Shown: piece by piece, positions 8,329 through 17,157 of the stretch
Layout: the number at the start of each line of letters is the position of its first letter
Position numbering within the stretch: the stretch's first letter is position 1
Notes under the pieces: model-generated
Told to the model about the DNA's origin: nothing
Databases searched by the model: none
Seen by the model: only the letters and a program-made list of their open reading frames with translations
Assembly (NCBI RefSeq): GCF_020886775.1
Contig: NZ_AP024525.1
Coordinates: 3,348,001 to 3,412,000, forward strand
Length of the DNA stretch: 64,000 nucleotides
From: Sinomonas cyclohexanicum
Lineage (GTDB): Bacteria; Actinomycetota; Actinomycetes; Actinomycetales; Micrococcaceae
Reading direction: 5' to 3'
Translations under genes and position numbers: made by a program

Positions 8329-10062
8329 TCAGTCGCGGGCGGCTGCCTCGGCGTCGGCCTCCGCGTTCGCCTCGGTGGTCTCCGCGATGTCGTCCACGCT
8401 CGGGGCAGTCGAGCGGCCGGTGATGAACAGCGTGAGGGCCGCCGAGACGGTCGCGGCGATGCCGGCCACGAGGTAGACCATCTGGAAGCCCTGGCCGAGG
8501 GAGGAGCCGGCCGCGCCCTGGATGGCCGGCTGCGCGGCGGCCAGGGACTTCGCCATGCCGTCCACTGCGGCCTGCGGCGCGCCGCCGGCGAGCGCTTGGC
8601 CCGAGAACTGTGCGATCACGCCGTCCCAGCCGGAGAGGAACCCCAGGGGAGGGACCTGGCCGAGCCCGGCCGCGGCGTCGGCGGGGAGCCCCGCGCCGTG
8701 GAGGATCCCGGCAAGCGGGCCGGCGAACGCGGAGGCGCCGAGGCTGAACGCGATCGCGGAGCCGATCACCGGTCCGAGCGCGAAGCCGAGGTCCCGCAGG
8801 AGGTTGGTCGTCGCGGAGGCCATGCCGATGTCCTTCGGGTCCACGGTGTTGATCGCGACGGCGGTGATCGAGCCGACGGTCAGCGCGAACCCGATGCCGA
8901 GGAACAGCAGCGGCAGGATGAACGCCGTCCACGGCGTTCCGCCGAACTGCTCGGGCGTGCCGAGGCGGAACGTTGAGAGCCAGTAGCCGGCCACCGCCAT
9001 GAGCGCGAAGCCCGCGGTGAGCGCCCAGCGCGGGGCCACGTGGTGGATAAGCCATCCGACCACGGGGATGAGGAGGAACGCGGGGCCCTGGATGAAGACG
9101 AACAGGATGCCGACCTTCCAGGTCTCGGCCAGCGCGAGGCCGCCCACGGCGACGCTCGTGCTGAACGCGATCGCGAGGAACGCGAACATACCGGTTACGG
9201 CCACGATGCCGGTGATCGAGAAGGCGCGGTGGGAGAACAGGCTCAGGTGCAGGAGCGGGTGCTTGGCGCGGGATTCGATGACCACGAACGCGATCAGGAG
9301 CACGACGCCGGCCGCATAGCCTGCGATCACGTCACCCGAGCCGAAGCCCGAGTCCACGGCCTGGACGGTCGAGTACAGGAGCGCGATGAGGCCCAGGGCG
9401 AGCGTGAGCTGTCCAGGGAGGTCGAGCTTGCGGCTCCTGTCCTGGGGCACGTCCTGGGCGCGGACGGCGATGCCCATCACCACGACCGCGAGCACGGCGG
9501 CGATCAGGTAGGAAACGCGCCAGCCGCTGAACACGTCCGGCGCGCCGCCGGCACCGCGGACGGTGAACAACTGAGAGGTCAGGCCGGCGAGGACCGGTGA
9601 GATGACGGCGCCGAGGGAGAGGAATCCTGCCCACGTGGCGATCGCCCGGGCGCGGGCACGGTGGTCGGGCGTGATGGCGGCGATCATCGAGAGCGAGATC
9701 GGGAAGAGGATGCCGGCGCCGATGCCGCCGATCGCCTGGGCGGTGATCATGACGCCGGTGGTCGGCGCGAGCGCGGCGAGGACAGATCCGACGATGCTCG
9801 TGGCGCCTCCGAGGTAGAGGAGCTTCTTGCGCCCGAACATGTCGCCGAGGAGGCCCCAGCTGAGCTCGAAGACAACGATGCCCATCATGAACATCCCGGC
9901 GATCCAGGTCAGGCCGGCTCCCGAGGTGTGGAAGTCGATGGCGAAGGTCCCGTTGAGGGCGCCCGGGAGGGCATTGGTGATCTGCGCGAGGGTGACGGCG
10001 CTGTAGGCCGCCACGAAGGTGGCGCGCGCCGAGCCCCCGGCGCTGGTGGTGGTCCGACTCAT
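8329..10062 (-). CDS. MFS transporter (DHA2-like, probably 14 transmembrane helices)
   Basis: This 577-residue, strongly hydrophobic protein carries MFS motif A as GDMFGRKKLLYLGG between the second and third helices. The length and helix count fit the 14-helix DHA2 group. The start is the ATG at 10062 with AAGGAG 8 bp upstream. It is the first gene of the leftward P450 operon and diverges from the phosphotriesterase-family genes. It could import the catabolic substrate or export a toxic intermediate; most DHA2 relatives are exporters. The C-terminus has an Ala/Glu-rich cytoplasmic tail. Confidence 0.9.
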   Translation of the reverse strand: MSRTTTSAGGSARATFVAAYSAVTLAQITNALPGALNGTFAIDFHTSGAGLTWIAGMFMMGIVVFELSWGLLGDMFGRKKLLYLGGATSIVGSVLAALAPTTGVMITAQAIGGIGAGILFPISLSMIAAITPDHRARARAIATWAGFLSLGAVISPVLAGLTSQLFTVRGAGGAPDVFSGWRVSYLIAAVLAVVVMGIAVRAQDVPQDRSRKLDLPGQLTLALGLIALLYSTVQAVDSGFGSGDVIAGYAAGVVLLIAFVVIESRAKHPLLHLSLFSHRAFSITGIVAVTGMFAFLAIAFSTSVAVGGLALAETWKVGILFVFIQGPAFLLIPVVGWLIHHVAPRWALTAGFALMAVAGYWLSTFRLGTPEQFGGTPWTAFILPLLFLGIGFALTVGSITAVAINTVDPKDIGMASATTNLLRDLGFALGPVIGSAIAFSLGASAFAGPLAGILHGAGLPADAAAGLGQVPPLGFLSGWDGVIAQFSGQALAGGAPQAAVDGMAKSLAAAQPAIQGAAGSSLGQGFQMVYLVAGIAATVSAALTLFITGRSTAPSVDDIAETTEANAEADAEAAARD

Positions 10063-10100
10063 CGGTGAAACTCCTTCGTTTCGGCGTGGGCTGAATCACA

Positions 10101-10182
10101 GTCTGAGCGAGATCTTTACACAATGTCAAGAGACACCGCTCGAGAAAGGTTTCTTGACATCGTGTAAAGGAAAATGTGATGC
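10101..10182. promoter_or_regulatory. Divergent promoters inside a 17-bp-arm inverted repeat
   Basis: The arms at 10115-10131 (TTTACACAATGTCAAGA) and 10152-10168 (TCTTGACATCGTGTAAA) match at 16 of 17 positions as an inverted repeat with a 20-bp spacer. Each arm contains an exact TTGACA -35 box: one for the leftward MFS/P450 operon (10124-10129, with a weak -10 at 10100-10106), the other for the rightward hydrolase operon (10154-10159, with a weak -10 at 10177-10182). A regulator bound to both arms would control both operons at once. The TetR protein encoded at 5051-5671 is the likely ligand-responsive factor. Confidence 0.7.
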
Positions 10183-10189
10183 TGGGCCT

Positions 10190-11175
10190 ATGACACAGAC
10201 CACATCCGTGAACACCGTCCTCGGTCCGGTGCCCGCCGAGTCGCTCGGCGTCGTGGCGGTCCACGAGTCCCTCCTGTCCGTGGTTCCCGGTGCCGAGCAC
10301 GCGTTCGATATCTCGATGGACCGCGCCGAGATCTTCGAGGCCCTGGTCGCGAAGCTGACCGCGTTCCGCGAGGCCGGGGGGCGGACCATCGTGGACAGCA
10401 CGGGCATGTTCCACGGCCGGGACGTGCGCCTCTACGAGACGCTCTCGCGCTCCACGGGCGTGCACATCGTCGCCTCGACGGGCATGGGCCCCGAGGAGAT
10501 GCTCGGGGGCTACTTCCTGACCCCGCAGACCAACCCGCCCACGCCATGGCCGGCCGAGAAGTTCGCGGACCTCTTCGCCCAAGAGGTCACCGAGGGCATG
10601 GTGGTGCCCCGTGTCGAGCGCCGCGGCGCCGCCGGCCTCGTGGCCACCACGGCCACCCGCGCGGGCATGACCGCCACGGACGAGAGCCTCTTCCGGGGGC
10701 CGCCCGCGCCGCGCTGGCCACGGGCGTGCCCGTCTCCATCCGGTACGGCAGGGACGCTCTGCACGATCTCGGGATCGTCCTGGACGAGGGCCTCCCAGCG
10801 GAGCGCGTCGTCGTGGGCGTGCTGGACCGGCGCGACGCCGCCGAGTCCGGCGCCGCCCTCGAGGTCGCCCGGCGGGGAGCCTTCGTCGCGCTCGACCACG
10901 TGGGCCTCGATGACGACGTCGCGTACCTCACCGACCGTGAGAGGGCCGCCGTCGTGCTCGAGCTCGTCGAGGCGGGCCACGCGGACCGGATCATCCTCTC
11001 CTCGAACGCAGTGGGCGTGGCTAAGGGCCACCCGGCCTACGACCTGCCGTTCGGCCACGTCCTGACAGCGTTCGTCCCGCAGCTGTTGGCCCAGGGCCTC
11101 AGCGACGAGGACGCGTGCCGCATCCTCGAGGACAACCCCCGCGCCCTCCTGACCGTCTCGAACAAGGCTGAGTGA
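10190..11175 (+). pseudogene. Phosphotriesterase-family protein, frameshifted and lacking most metal ligands
   Basis: The reading frame from ATG 10190 runs to the G5 tract at 10695-10699, where homology moves to the -1 frame and continues to the TGA at 11173-11175. One extra G would restore a 328-residue protein that aligns end to end with the next gene. Comparison with that intact paralog shows loss of metal ligands: HxH is HES, the bridging Lys is Ala (LVATTA), the first later His is Arg (SIRYGR), the second is Val (VGVLDR) and the Asp is Asn (SSNAV). It is therefore a pseudoenzyme as well as a possible pseudogene. A sequencing error or programmed frameshift is not excluded. No ribosome binding site is seen. 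Confidence 0.75.
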
Positions 11176-11177
11176 CT

Positions 11178-12131
11178 ATGTCCAAGGTGAATACCGTCCT
11201 GGGAACGATTCCCACGGAGGAACTGGGCTTCGTGGCCATCCACGAGCACATCGGGTACGGAATGCCCGGCTCCGAGCTGGACACGAAATGGTGGAAGACC
11301 CCGGAGCAGCGCTACGAGGAGACCGTCCCCAAGCTGCGCACGTTCCACGAGAACGGCGGCGGCACGTTCGTGGACGCCACCGGCATCTGCAACGGCCGCG
11401 ACGTGGACTACTACAAGTCCCTCTCCGCCAAGACCGGCGTGCACATCGTCGCGTGCACCGGATTCGTGGGCGGCGACACCGCGCTCCCCCACTTCGCGAA
11501 CGCATCGGTGGACTACCTCACCCGCCAGTTCGTCCACGAGATCACTGTCGGCATCGGCGGCACCGGCGCCAAGGCCGGCGTCATCAAGGTCGGTGTGAGC
11601 CGCGGCGGCCGTATGACGGAGCTGGACAAGAAGATCTACCGCGCCGCCGCACGCGCCGCAGTGCAGACAGGTGTGCCGATCCTGACCCACCTCGCGATCG
11701 ACGCCGAGCCAGCCATCGACATCTTCCACGAGGAGGGCCTGCCGCTGGATCGCGTGCTGTTCGGCCACGTGGACGACGGCGTCAACGCCGAGAAGACGCA
11801 GGACGCGTGGATCGTCGAGCAGGGCGGCCGCCTCGGCTTCGACACGTTCGGCTACGAGACCGAGCTGCCGGACCCGCCGTTCTGGGCCCGTCCCCGCAAC
11901 GACCGCATGGACCACTTCCTGCGCTTCGTCAAGGGCGGCTTCGAGGACAAGGTGCTCGCCTCCGCGGACGCCAACTGCAGCCCCCTCGGCTGGCCGGGCG
12001 TGAAGGGCCACACCGTGAACTACATCTTCGAGCGGCTCCTGCCGGACCTCCGCGACGCCGGGGTCGCCGAGGAGACCATCACGAAGATCTTCGTCGAGAA
12101 CCCTGCCACCTTCCTCACCATCCAGAACTGA
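11178..12131 (+). CDS. Phosphotriesterase-family metal hydrolase (lactonase-like)
   Basis: The protein has 317 residues from ATG 11178; a GTG at 11172 overlapping the previous stop is an alternative. All amidohydrolase-fold ligands are present: His22-x-His24, the bridging Lys in GVIKVG, His in LTHLAI, His in FGHVDD and Asp in SADAN. The family includes paraoxonases and quorum-quenching or catabolic lactonases. Beside an FAD monooxygenase and a P450, opening of a lactone made during oxidation is the best guess. It follows its degenerate paralog directly, so the two arose by tandem duplication or were acquired as a pair. Confidence 0.88.
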   Translation: MSKVNTVLGTIPTEELGFVAIHEHIGYGMPGSELDTKWWKTPEQRYEETVPKLRTFHENGGGTFVDATGICNGRDVDYYKSLSAKTGVHIVACTGFVGGDTALPHFANASVDYLTRQFVHEITVGIGGTGAKAGVIKVGVSRGGRMTELDKKIYRAAARAAVQTGVPILTHLAIDAEPAIDIFHEEGLPLDRVLFGHVDDGVNAEKTQDAWIVEQGGRLGFDTFGYETELPDPPFWARPRNDRMDHFLRFVKGGFEDKVLASADANCSPLGWPGVKGHTVNYIFERLLPDLRDAGVAEETITKIFVENPATFLTIQN

Positions 12132-12169
12132 CCCGGCACGCCGGAACGAGACAGACAAGGACGTCACCC

Positions 12170-13321
12170 GTGAACACCGAAGACCTCAAGAACCTGAACA
12201 TCGCGATCGTCGGCGCCGGGTACGCCGGCGCGGCCACCGCCAAGGCCCTGAGCCTGCTAGGCGCCACCGTCACCGTGTACGAGCAGGCCAGCCAGGTGCG
12301 CGAGGTGGGTGCCGGGATCGGCCTCCGCCCTAACTCGATGGAGCGCTTCCGCCAGTGGGGCATCAGCGACGCGATCGCCAAGGTCAGCTCCCCAAGCGAC
12401 TACTTCGAGATCCTCACTGGCACCGGCGAGGTCATCATGAAGGATTCGTGGCCCGAGATCGAGAAGTACGGCCCCACGCACCTGATCCACCGCGGCGACT
12501 TCATCGAGGCCCTCCTCGGCGTCCTGCCCGAGGGCATGGTCAAGCTGGGACACAGGCTCGAGCGCATCGAGGACAAGGGTGACCGCGCCGTCCTGACGTT
12601 CACGAACGGCACGACCGCCGAGGCCGACCTCGTCATCGGCGCGGACGGCATCAAGTCTGTGGTCCGCCAGCAGCTCTTCAGCGACGAGCCGCCGGTCTTC
12701 TCGGGTGAGCACGCCTACCGCGTGGTCATCGACGGCGACGCCGCCCACGGACTCTCGGTGGACGACAACCTGCGCATGTACATCGGCCACGGCACGAAGG
12801 TCTACTTCCTCCCGCTGCGCCACCGCAACCAAGTCTCCTTCGACATCACGTCTCTCAACCCGGACGGCACGTGGGCCCCGGAGATCACCAAGGAGGACCT
12901 CCTGAAGACGGTCGAGGGCTTCGATCAGCGCATCGTGGACATCGTCCGGGACCTCGACATGGATGCCGTGAATATCCGTGCGGTCTACGACATCGACCCA
13001 GTGGACACATGGCACTCCGGCTCGGTGGTCCTCGTGGGCGATGCGGCGCACTCGATGCTCCACCACCAGGGCCAGGGCGCGAACTCCGCGATCCTCGACG
13101 CAGGCGCCGTCGCCGACGCGCTCGCCGAGGCGCCCTCCGTCAAGGAGGCCCTCGCGCAGTACCAGGCCGCCCGCAAGCCCGTCACGGACGAGCTGCAGCG
13201 CATCTCGCGTCAGGGCTGGAGTGAGGACGAGGTCAACGACGTCTTCCCCGGCCAGAAGCCGGCGTCCCAGCATCCTGCGGAGCAGAGTACAGAGCAGCCG
13301 GCGGAGAAGGTCGAGGCCTAG
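12170..13321 (+). CDS. FAD-dependent monooxygenase (para-hydroxybenzoate hydroxylase fold)
   Basis: The GTG at 12170, preceded by ACAAGGAC, gives 383 residues. The FAD Rossmann motif IVGAGYAGAATAKAL starts near residue 10. The DG motif follows as VIGADGIKSVVR, and the FAD ribityl motif is GDAAHSMLHHQGQGAN. This is group A flavin monooxygenase architecture, in which NAD(P)H reduces FAD and the hydroperoxide hydroxylates an aromatic or similar ring. The Gln/Glu-rich tail (last 20 residues) is probably disordered. It lies 38 bp after the intact phosphotriesterase-like gene and is followed at once by an esterase. Confidence 0.9.
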   Translation: MNTEDLKNLNIAIVGAGYAGAATAKALSLLGATVTVYEQASQVREVGAGIGLRPNSMERFRQWGISDAIAKVSSPSDYFEILTGTGEVIMKDSWPEIEKYGPTHLIHRGDFIEALLGVLPEGMVKLGHRLERIEDKGDRAVLTFTNGTTAEADLVIGADGIKSVVRQQLFSDEPPVFSGEHAYRVVIDGDAAHGLSVDDNLRMYIGHGTKVYFLPLRHRNQVSFDITSLNPDGTWAPEITKEDLLKTVEGFDQRIVDIVRDLDMDAVNIRAVYDIDPVDTWHSGSVVLVGDAAHSMLHHQGQGANSAILDAGAVADALAEAPSVKEALAQYQAARKPVTDELQRISRQGWSEDEVNDVFPGQKPASQHPAEQSTEQPAEKVEA

Positions 13322-13324
13322 CCG

Positions 13325-14281
13325 ATGGCCCTCCACCCCCAGATCGCCGAGGTCGTCGCCACCCTGCCGGCCCCGCCGCCCGGCCCCCTCGACCCCGCAG
13401 TGCTGCGGGCCGACGAGGAGTCGCGCATCCCGGTGCTTGAGGACCGGCTCCCCCTGTTGGCGGTCGACGACGCCGTGGCCCCCACCCCGTCCCGCGACGT
13501 CCCGATCCGCATCTACACGCCGGAGAAGAAGGACGCCTATGGCCTCATCGTGTACCTCCACGGCGGCGCATTCTTCCTCGGCAGCCTCGACACGCACGAC
13601 CACGTCGCGCGGGCATTGGCCGAGGAGGCCGGGTTCAAGGTCGTCTCCGTGGGCTACCGACTCGCCCCCGAGCATCGGTTCCCCGCCGGGCTCGAGGACG
13701 CGTACGCCGTCGTGCGCTGGGTGGCCGAGAACGGCGGCGAGCTCGCGTGGGACGGCGAGCGGCTCGCCCTCGCGGGCGACAGCTCGGGTGGCAATTTCGT
13801 GGCAGCGGTCGCCGCGATGGCGCACGACGACGGGTTCACCCGCCTCACGCACCAGGTCCTGTACTATCCGTCGCTCGACCTGGACTTCGATACGGACCGC
13901 TACGCCTCCCTGCGCGAGAACGCGACCGGCTACGGCCTCGAGACCGCGGGCCTGAAGCCGTTCAACGCGTTCTACCTCGACAGCGGCGCGGACCCTGCGG
14001 ACCCGCTCGTCTCGCCGATCAAGCGGGCGGACCTCTCCGGACTCCCCCGGGCACTCGTCCTCACCGCGGAGCACGATCCGCTGCGCGACGAAGGCGAGCT
14101 GTACGGCCAGCGCCTGCGGGATGCGGGCGTGGACGCGACCGTGACCCGCTACGCGGGGGCGAACCATGGGTTCGTGGCGAACTTCGGCTGGCTCCCCGAG
14201 TACGCGGCGGCCTTCCGCGAGACGGCCGAGTTCCTGAACGGAACTGACGCCGAGAGCGCCGCTGGGAGCACCAATGAGTAG
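13325..14281 (+). CDS. Alpha/beta hydrolase, hormone-sensitive-lipase type esterase
   Basis: The protein has 318 residues. The oxyanion-hole motif reads YLHGGAFFLGS near residue 77, the nucleophile elbow is GDSSGG and the late acid and His are in TAEHDPLRDEG and GANHGFV. This full triad in order defines the HSL (bHSL/GDXG) esterase family, acting on short acyl esters in the cytoplasm. The start is 3 bp after the monooxygenase stop, and the stop overlaps the next ATG. One dispersed 11-mer copy lies at 13706 within a helix reading AVVRWV. Confidence 0.9.
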   Translation: MALHPQIAEVVATLPAPPPGPLDPAVLRADEESRIPVLEDRLPLLAVDDAVAPTPSRDVPIRIYTPEKKDAYGLIVYLHGGAFFLGSLDTHDHVARALAEEAGFKVVSVGYRLAPEHRFPAGLEDAYAVVRWVAENGGELAWDGERLALAGDSSGGNFVAAVAAMAHDDGFTRLTHQVLYYPSLDLDFDTDRYASLRENATGYGLETAGLKPFNAFYLDSGADPADPLVSPIKRADLSGLPRALVLTAEHDPLRDEGELYGQRLRDAGVDATVTRYAGANHGFVANFGWLPEYAAAFRETAEFLNGTDAESAAGSTNE

Positions 14282-15257
14282 CGCCACCGTCCACCCGCTG
14301 GTCTCCCCGTGGGGCCGGTTCGGCCTGTACAGCTACTTCATCGATGCGCCCGAGCCGGCGGTCGTGGACACGGGCATCGCGTCCTCCCCCGAGGAAGGCA
14401 TGATCCCGGCCTTGGAGAAGCTGGGCCGGAGCATCGACGAGGTGACGTGGATCTTCCTCACGCACGGCCACATCGACCACCTCGGCGGGGCGAAGGCCCT
14501 GTTCGACCTCACGGGCGGCCGCGCGAAGGTCGTGATCCACGAGGCGGACGCGCACATGCTCCGCTCCCGCGCGGGCCACGTCGAGGAGTACACCAACGGC
14601 CGCCACCGCTACCTCCACAACACCGAGGGCGTCGAGCAGCAGACCCGCACCGCGGAGGCCGCGATTTCCGGTGAGATGGAGCCGACAGTCCTCGTACGCG
14701 GCGGTGAGATCATCTCCCTCGGCGGCGACGTCACCGTTTCGGTGCTGCCCGTGCCAGGCCACACGCCCGGCTCGGTGGCCTACCGGCTCAGCACGGGGGA
14801 TCCCGGCGCACAGAACGCAGTGTTCGTGGGCGACGCGGTCCAGATCCACGGCGCCGCGAACCGCTTCCCCGGCTACACCGACCCGGACGCGTACCGCGCG
14901 TCCCTGGAGTACCTGCGCGACGAGATCCGCCCCGAGCGCCTCTACCTCGGCCACCCGTACCGGGGCGCGGACGGCGAGCCGTACGGCGTCGAGCTCGACG
15001 CCGCCCAGGCCCGCCGCGCCCTGGACGAGAGCCTCACGCTCGAGTCGCGCATCCGCCGCGCCGTCGTGCACTACACGCACGACGGCGTGGCGGAGACTCA
15101 GTCTCCGTACTCGCCGTTCGAGCGGGTCGCCGCCGAGCTGGGCTACGACGGCGATCCGACGCTCGAGCCGTCACCGTTCTTCACGACCCTCGACGGCTAC
15201 CTCGCCCTCACAACCCAACAGACCCGTCCTGAACAGGAGTCCCAGATCCATGGCTGA
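14274..15257 (+). CDS. MBL-fold metallo-hydrolase
   Basis: This 327-residue protein has the signature metal motif THGHIDHLGG (HxHxDH) near residue 63. A downstream His is in PVPGHTPGS, Asp in FVGDAVQ and a late His in LYLGHPYRG. The family hydrolyses thioesters, lactones, phosphodiesters and lactams, so the exact chemistry is open; in this operon an ester, lactone or thioester is likely. The first codons overlap the esterase gene and the last overlap the CocE-like gene, which shows translational coupling. Confidence 0.88.
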   Translation: MSSATVHPLVSPWGRFGLYSYFIDAPEPAVVDTGIASSPEEGMIPALEKLGRSIDEVTWIFLTHGHIDHLGGAKALFDLTGGRAKVVIHEADAHMLRSRAGHVEEYTNGRHRYLHNTEGVEQQTRTAEAAISGEMEPTVLVRGGEIISLGGDVTVSVLPVPGHTPGSVAYRLSTGDPGAQNAVFVGDAVQIHGAANRFPGYTDPDAYRASLEYLRDEIRPERLYLGHPYRGADGEPYGVELDAAQARRALDESLTLESRIRRAVVHYTHDGVAETQSPYSPFERVAAELGYDGDPTLEPSPFFTTLDGYLALTTQQTRPEQESQIHG

Positions 15258-16980
15258 CTACCAGACCATCGACGCGGGCGGTGCGCAGATCGCCGTCCGC
15301 AAGCACCTCCGCGCCCCGATGCGCGACGGCGTCGAACTCGCGCTCGACGTGTACCACGGCACCGAGGACGTGCCCCGCCCCGCGCTCGTGGCGCTGAGCC
15401 CGTACGGCAAGGAGCTTCAGGCTCTGGCCCTGACCATGCCGCCGCAGCGTCGCCCGTCCCCGATGTGGGACGGCTGCATCGAGGCAGGGGACATCGCCCG
15501 CGTGGTCGGCGAGGGCTACGCCCACGTGATCGGGGACCTGCGCGGCTCCGGCGACTCCGGCGGTGAGCACATCGGCAACTACAACGCCGGCGGCGTATCC
15601 CTCGGGCAGGATGCGTACGACGTCATCGAGTGGGTCGCCGCGCAGCCGTGGTGCGACGGCAACGTCGGCATGATCGGCATCTCCTACTTCGGCTCGATGC
15701 AGGTCCTCGCCGCCGCTGAACGTCCCCCGCACCTCAAGGCGATCTTCGTTTCAGGCGGGCACTACGACTTCTACGAGACCACCTACCACGGCGGCGTCAT
15801 GTGGTTCATGCCCCGCGCGGCGCGCGAGGGCCGCGGCGGCGACTCCGGATGGGCGTTCACGGACCGGGTGAAGTCGCGCATGCTCGAGACGCACTCCCAG
15901 GAGCAGATCGCCAAGCTCGTCGCGGAGCGGCTTCAGGATCCGGACGTGGCCGCGTGGCCCAACTTGGTCCACACGCTGCACTACCCGAAGCACCACGAGG
16001 CGTGGTTCGACATCGTCATGAACGAGCTCGACGGCGAGTGGTACGAGGAGCGCAACCCGATCAACCTCGCGAAGAACATCGACATCCCCGTGTACCTGCA
16101 GCTGGACCAGGGCCGCGGCTGGACGCTGGACGGAACGATCGAGCTGTTCAACACGCTCAAGGGCCCGAAGAAGCTGGACATCGGGCCGTACCCGCCCATG
16201 CAGTCGCGGCCGTGGGTCGAGGAGCACGAGAAGATGTTCCGCTGGTATGACTACTGGATCAAGGGCATCGACAACGGCATCATGGACGAGCCCGAGGTCT
16301 CCGTGTTCGTCGAGGGCTCCCGCGAGGTGGCCACCGGAACCGCGTTCCCGCCCAAGGACGTCGAGTACCGGCCTCTGTACCTGCGCCCCCGCCGCAAGCT
16401 CTCCCCCGAGCCCGAGCTCATGGGCACTGAGCACGCCGCCCCGGACGGGTTCTTCCAGGCCCCGCTCACGGTCACGGACAAGGTCGAGGTCATCTCGTGG
16501 GACACGGCCCCGTTCACCGAAGCCACCGAGATGATGGGCACCGGCGCCGCGCACCTGTTCGCCGAGATCGACCAGCCCGACACGAACTTCATCCTGCGCC
16601 TGTGGGACACCGCCCCCAACGGCAACCGCCAGCTCATCACCACCGGCTACCTCAAGGCCTCCCACCGCGAGCTGGACGAGCGCACCACCGAGGGCAACCC
16701 GTACCACCCGCACACCCGCGCCGTCCCCGTGGAGCCGGGTGTGATCGAGGAGTACGTCATCCGGCTGTACCCGTTCGCGAACACGTTCCTGCCCGGGCAC
16801 AAGCTCACCGTGGAGCTCTCCAACGACGAGCCCCTCGTGGACGAGCACAACTCCCTCCTGCCCCCGGACGCGTTCCACCTGCCCGTGGGCCGGCCCGTCA
16901 CGCACAAGATCTACCGCGACGCGACCCACCCGTCGTGCCTGATCCTGCCGTACACGGCGCGCCCGGCGTCCCAAGGCTGA
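15250..16980 (+). CDS. CocE/NonD family hydrolase
   Basis: The ATG at 15250 overlaps the preceding stop and gives 576 residues; the frame upstream of it is shadow of the MBL gene. The N-terminal alpha/beta hydrolase domain has the DLRGSGDSGG loop and the nucleophile motif IGISYFGS. The C-terminal half is the jelly-roll domain typical of CocE/X-Pro dipeptidyl peptidase relatives. Members include cocaine esterase and other ester or amide hydrolases. There is no signal peptide, so it acts in the cytoplasm. It is the last gene of the rightward operon, the third serine or metal hydrolase in a row. Confidence 0.9.
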   Translation: MADYQTIDAGGAQIAVRKHLRAPMRDGVELALDVYHGTEDVPRPALVALSPYGKELQALALTMPPQRRPSPMWDGCIEAGDIARVVGEGYAHVIGDLRGSGDSGGEHIGNYNAGGVSLGQDAYDVIEWVAAQPWCDGNVGMIGISYFGSMQVLAAAERPPHLKAIFVSGGHYDFYETTYHGGVMWFMPRAAREGRGGDSGWAFTDRVKSRMLETHSQEQIAKLVAERLQDPDVAAWPNLVHTLHYPKHHEAWFDIVMNELDGEWYEERNPINLAKNIDIPVYLQLDQGRGWTLDGTIELFNTLKGPKKLDIGPYPPMQSRPWVEEHEKMFRWYDYWIKGIDNGIMDEPEVSVFVEGSREVATGTAFPPKDVEYRPLYLRPRRKLSPEPELMGTEHAAPDGFFQAPLTVTDKVEVISWDTAPFTEATEMMGTGAAHLFAEIDQPDTNFILRLWDTAPNGNRQLITTGYLKASHRELDERTTEGNPYHPHTRAVPVEPGVIEEYVIRLYPFANTFLPGHKLTVELSNDEPLVDEHNSLLPPDAFHLPVGRPVTHKIYRDATHPSCLILPYTARPASQG

Positions 16981-17040
16981 GCCGCCGCCCCTTTCATCTA
17001 AGAGTCAGCTTCTGGACGTCAGACGAAGGGGACGGATCCA

Positions 17041-17119
17041 CCTCAGGTTTTGGACAAGACCTCCGTCTACAGACCGAGGTAGTGTCCAGAACCTGTGGTG
17101 AGAGCGGAAGGGCTCTCAC
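17041..17119. terminator. Large imperfect palindrome plus second hairpin in a convergent gap
   Basis: Arms CAGGTTTTGGACA (17044-17056) and TGTCCAGAACCTG (17083-17095) match at 12 of 13, and an inner pair (ACCTCCGTCT against AGACCGAGGT) nearly fills the space between. A second perfect 8-bp hairpin, GTGAGAGC/GCTCTCAC, follows at 17098-17119. The gap separates the convergent CocE-like and CoA-transferase genes, so bidirectional termination is the simple reading. There is no T-run. Upstream, 17003-17020 holds a GTCAGCTTCTGG word shared with the intergenic repeats at 30954-31025. Confidence 0.6.
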
Positions 17120-17157
17120 GTGCAGCTCGATCGGATCACGACCACGTTACGCCACGC

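Noticed and set aside
11288-12169. A 290-codon N-terminal extension of the FAD monooxygenase frame.
   Set aside because: It overlaps the intact phosphotriesterase-like gene in another frame and is Arg/His-rich shadow; the Rossmann motif begins about 10 codons after GTG 12170.
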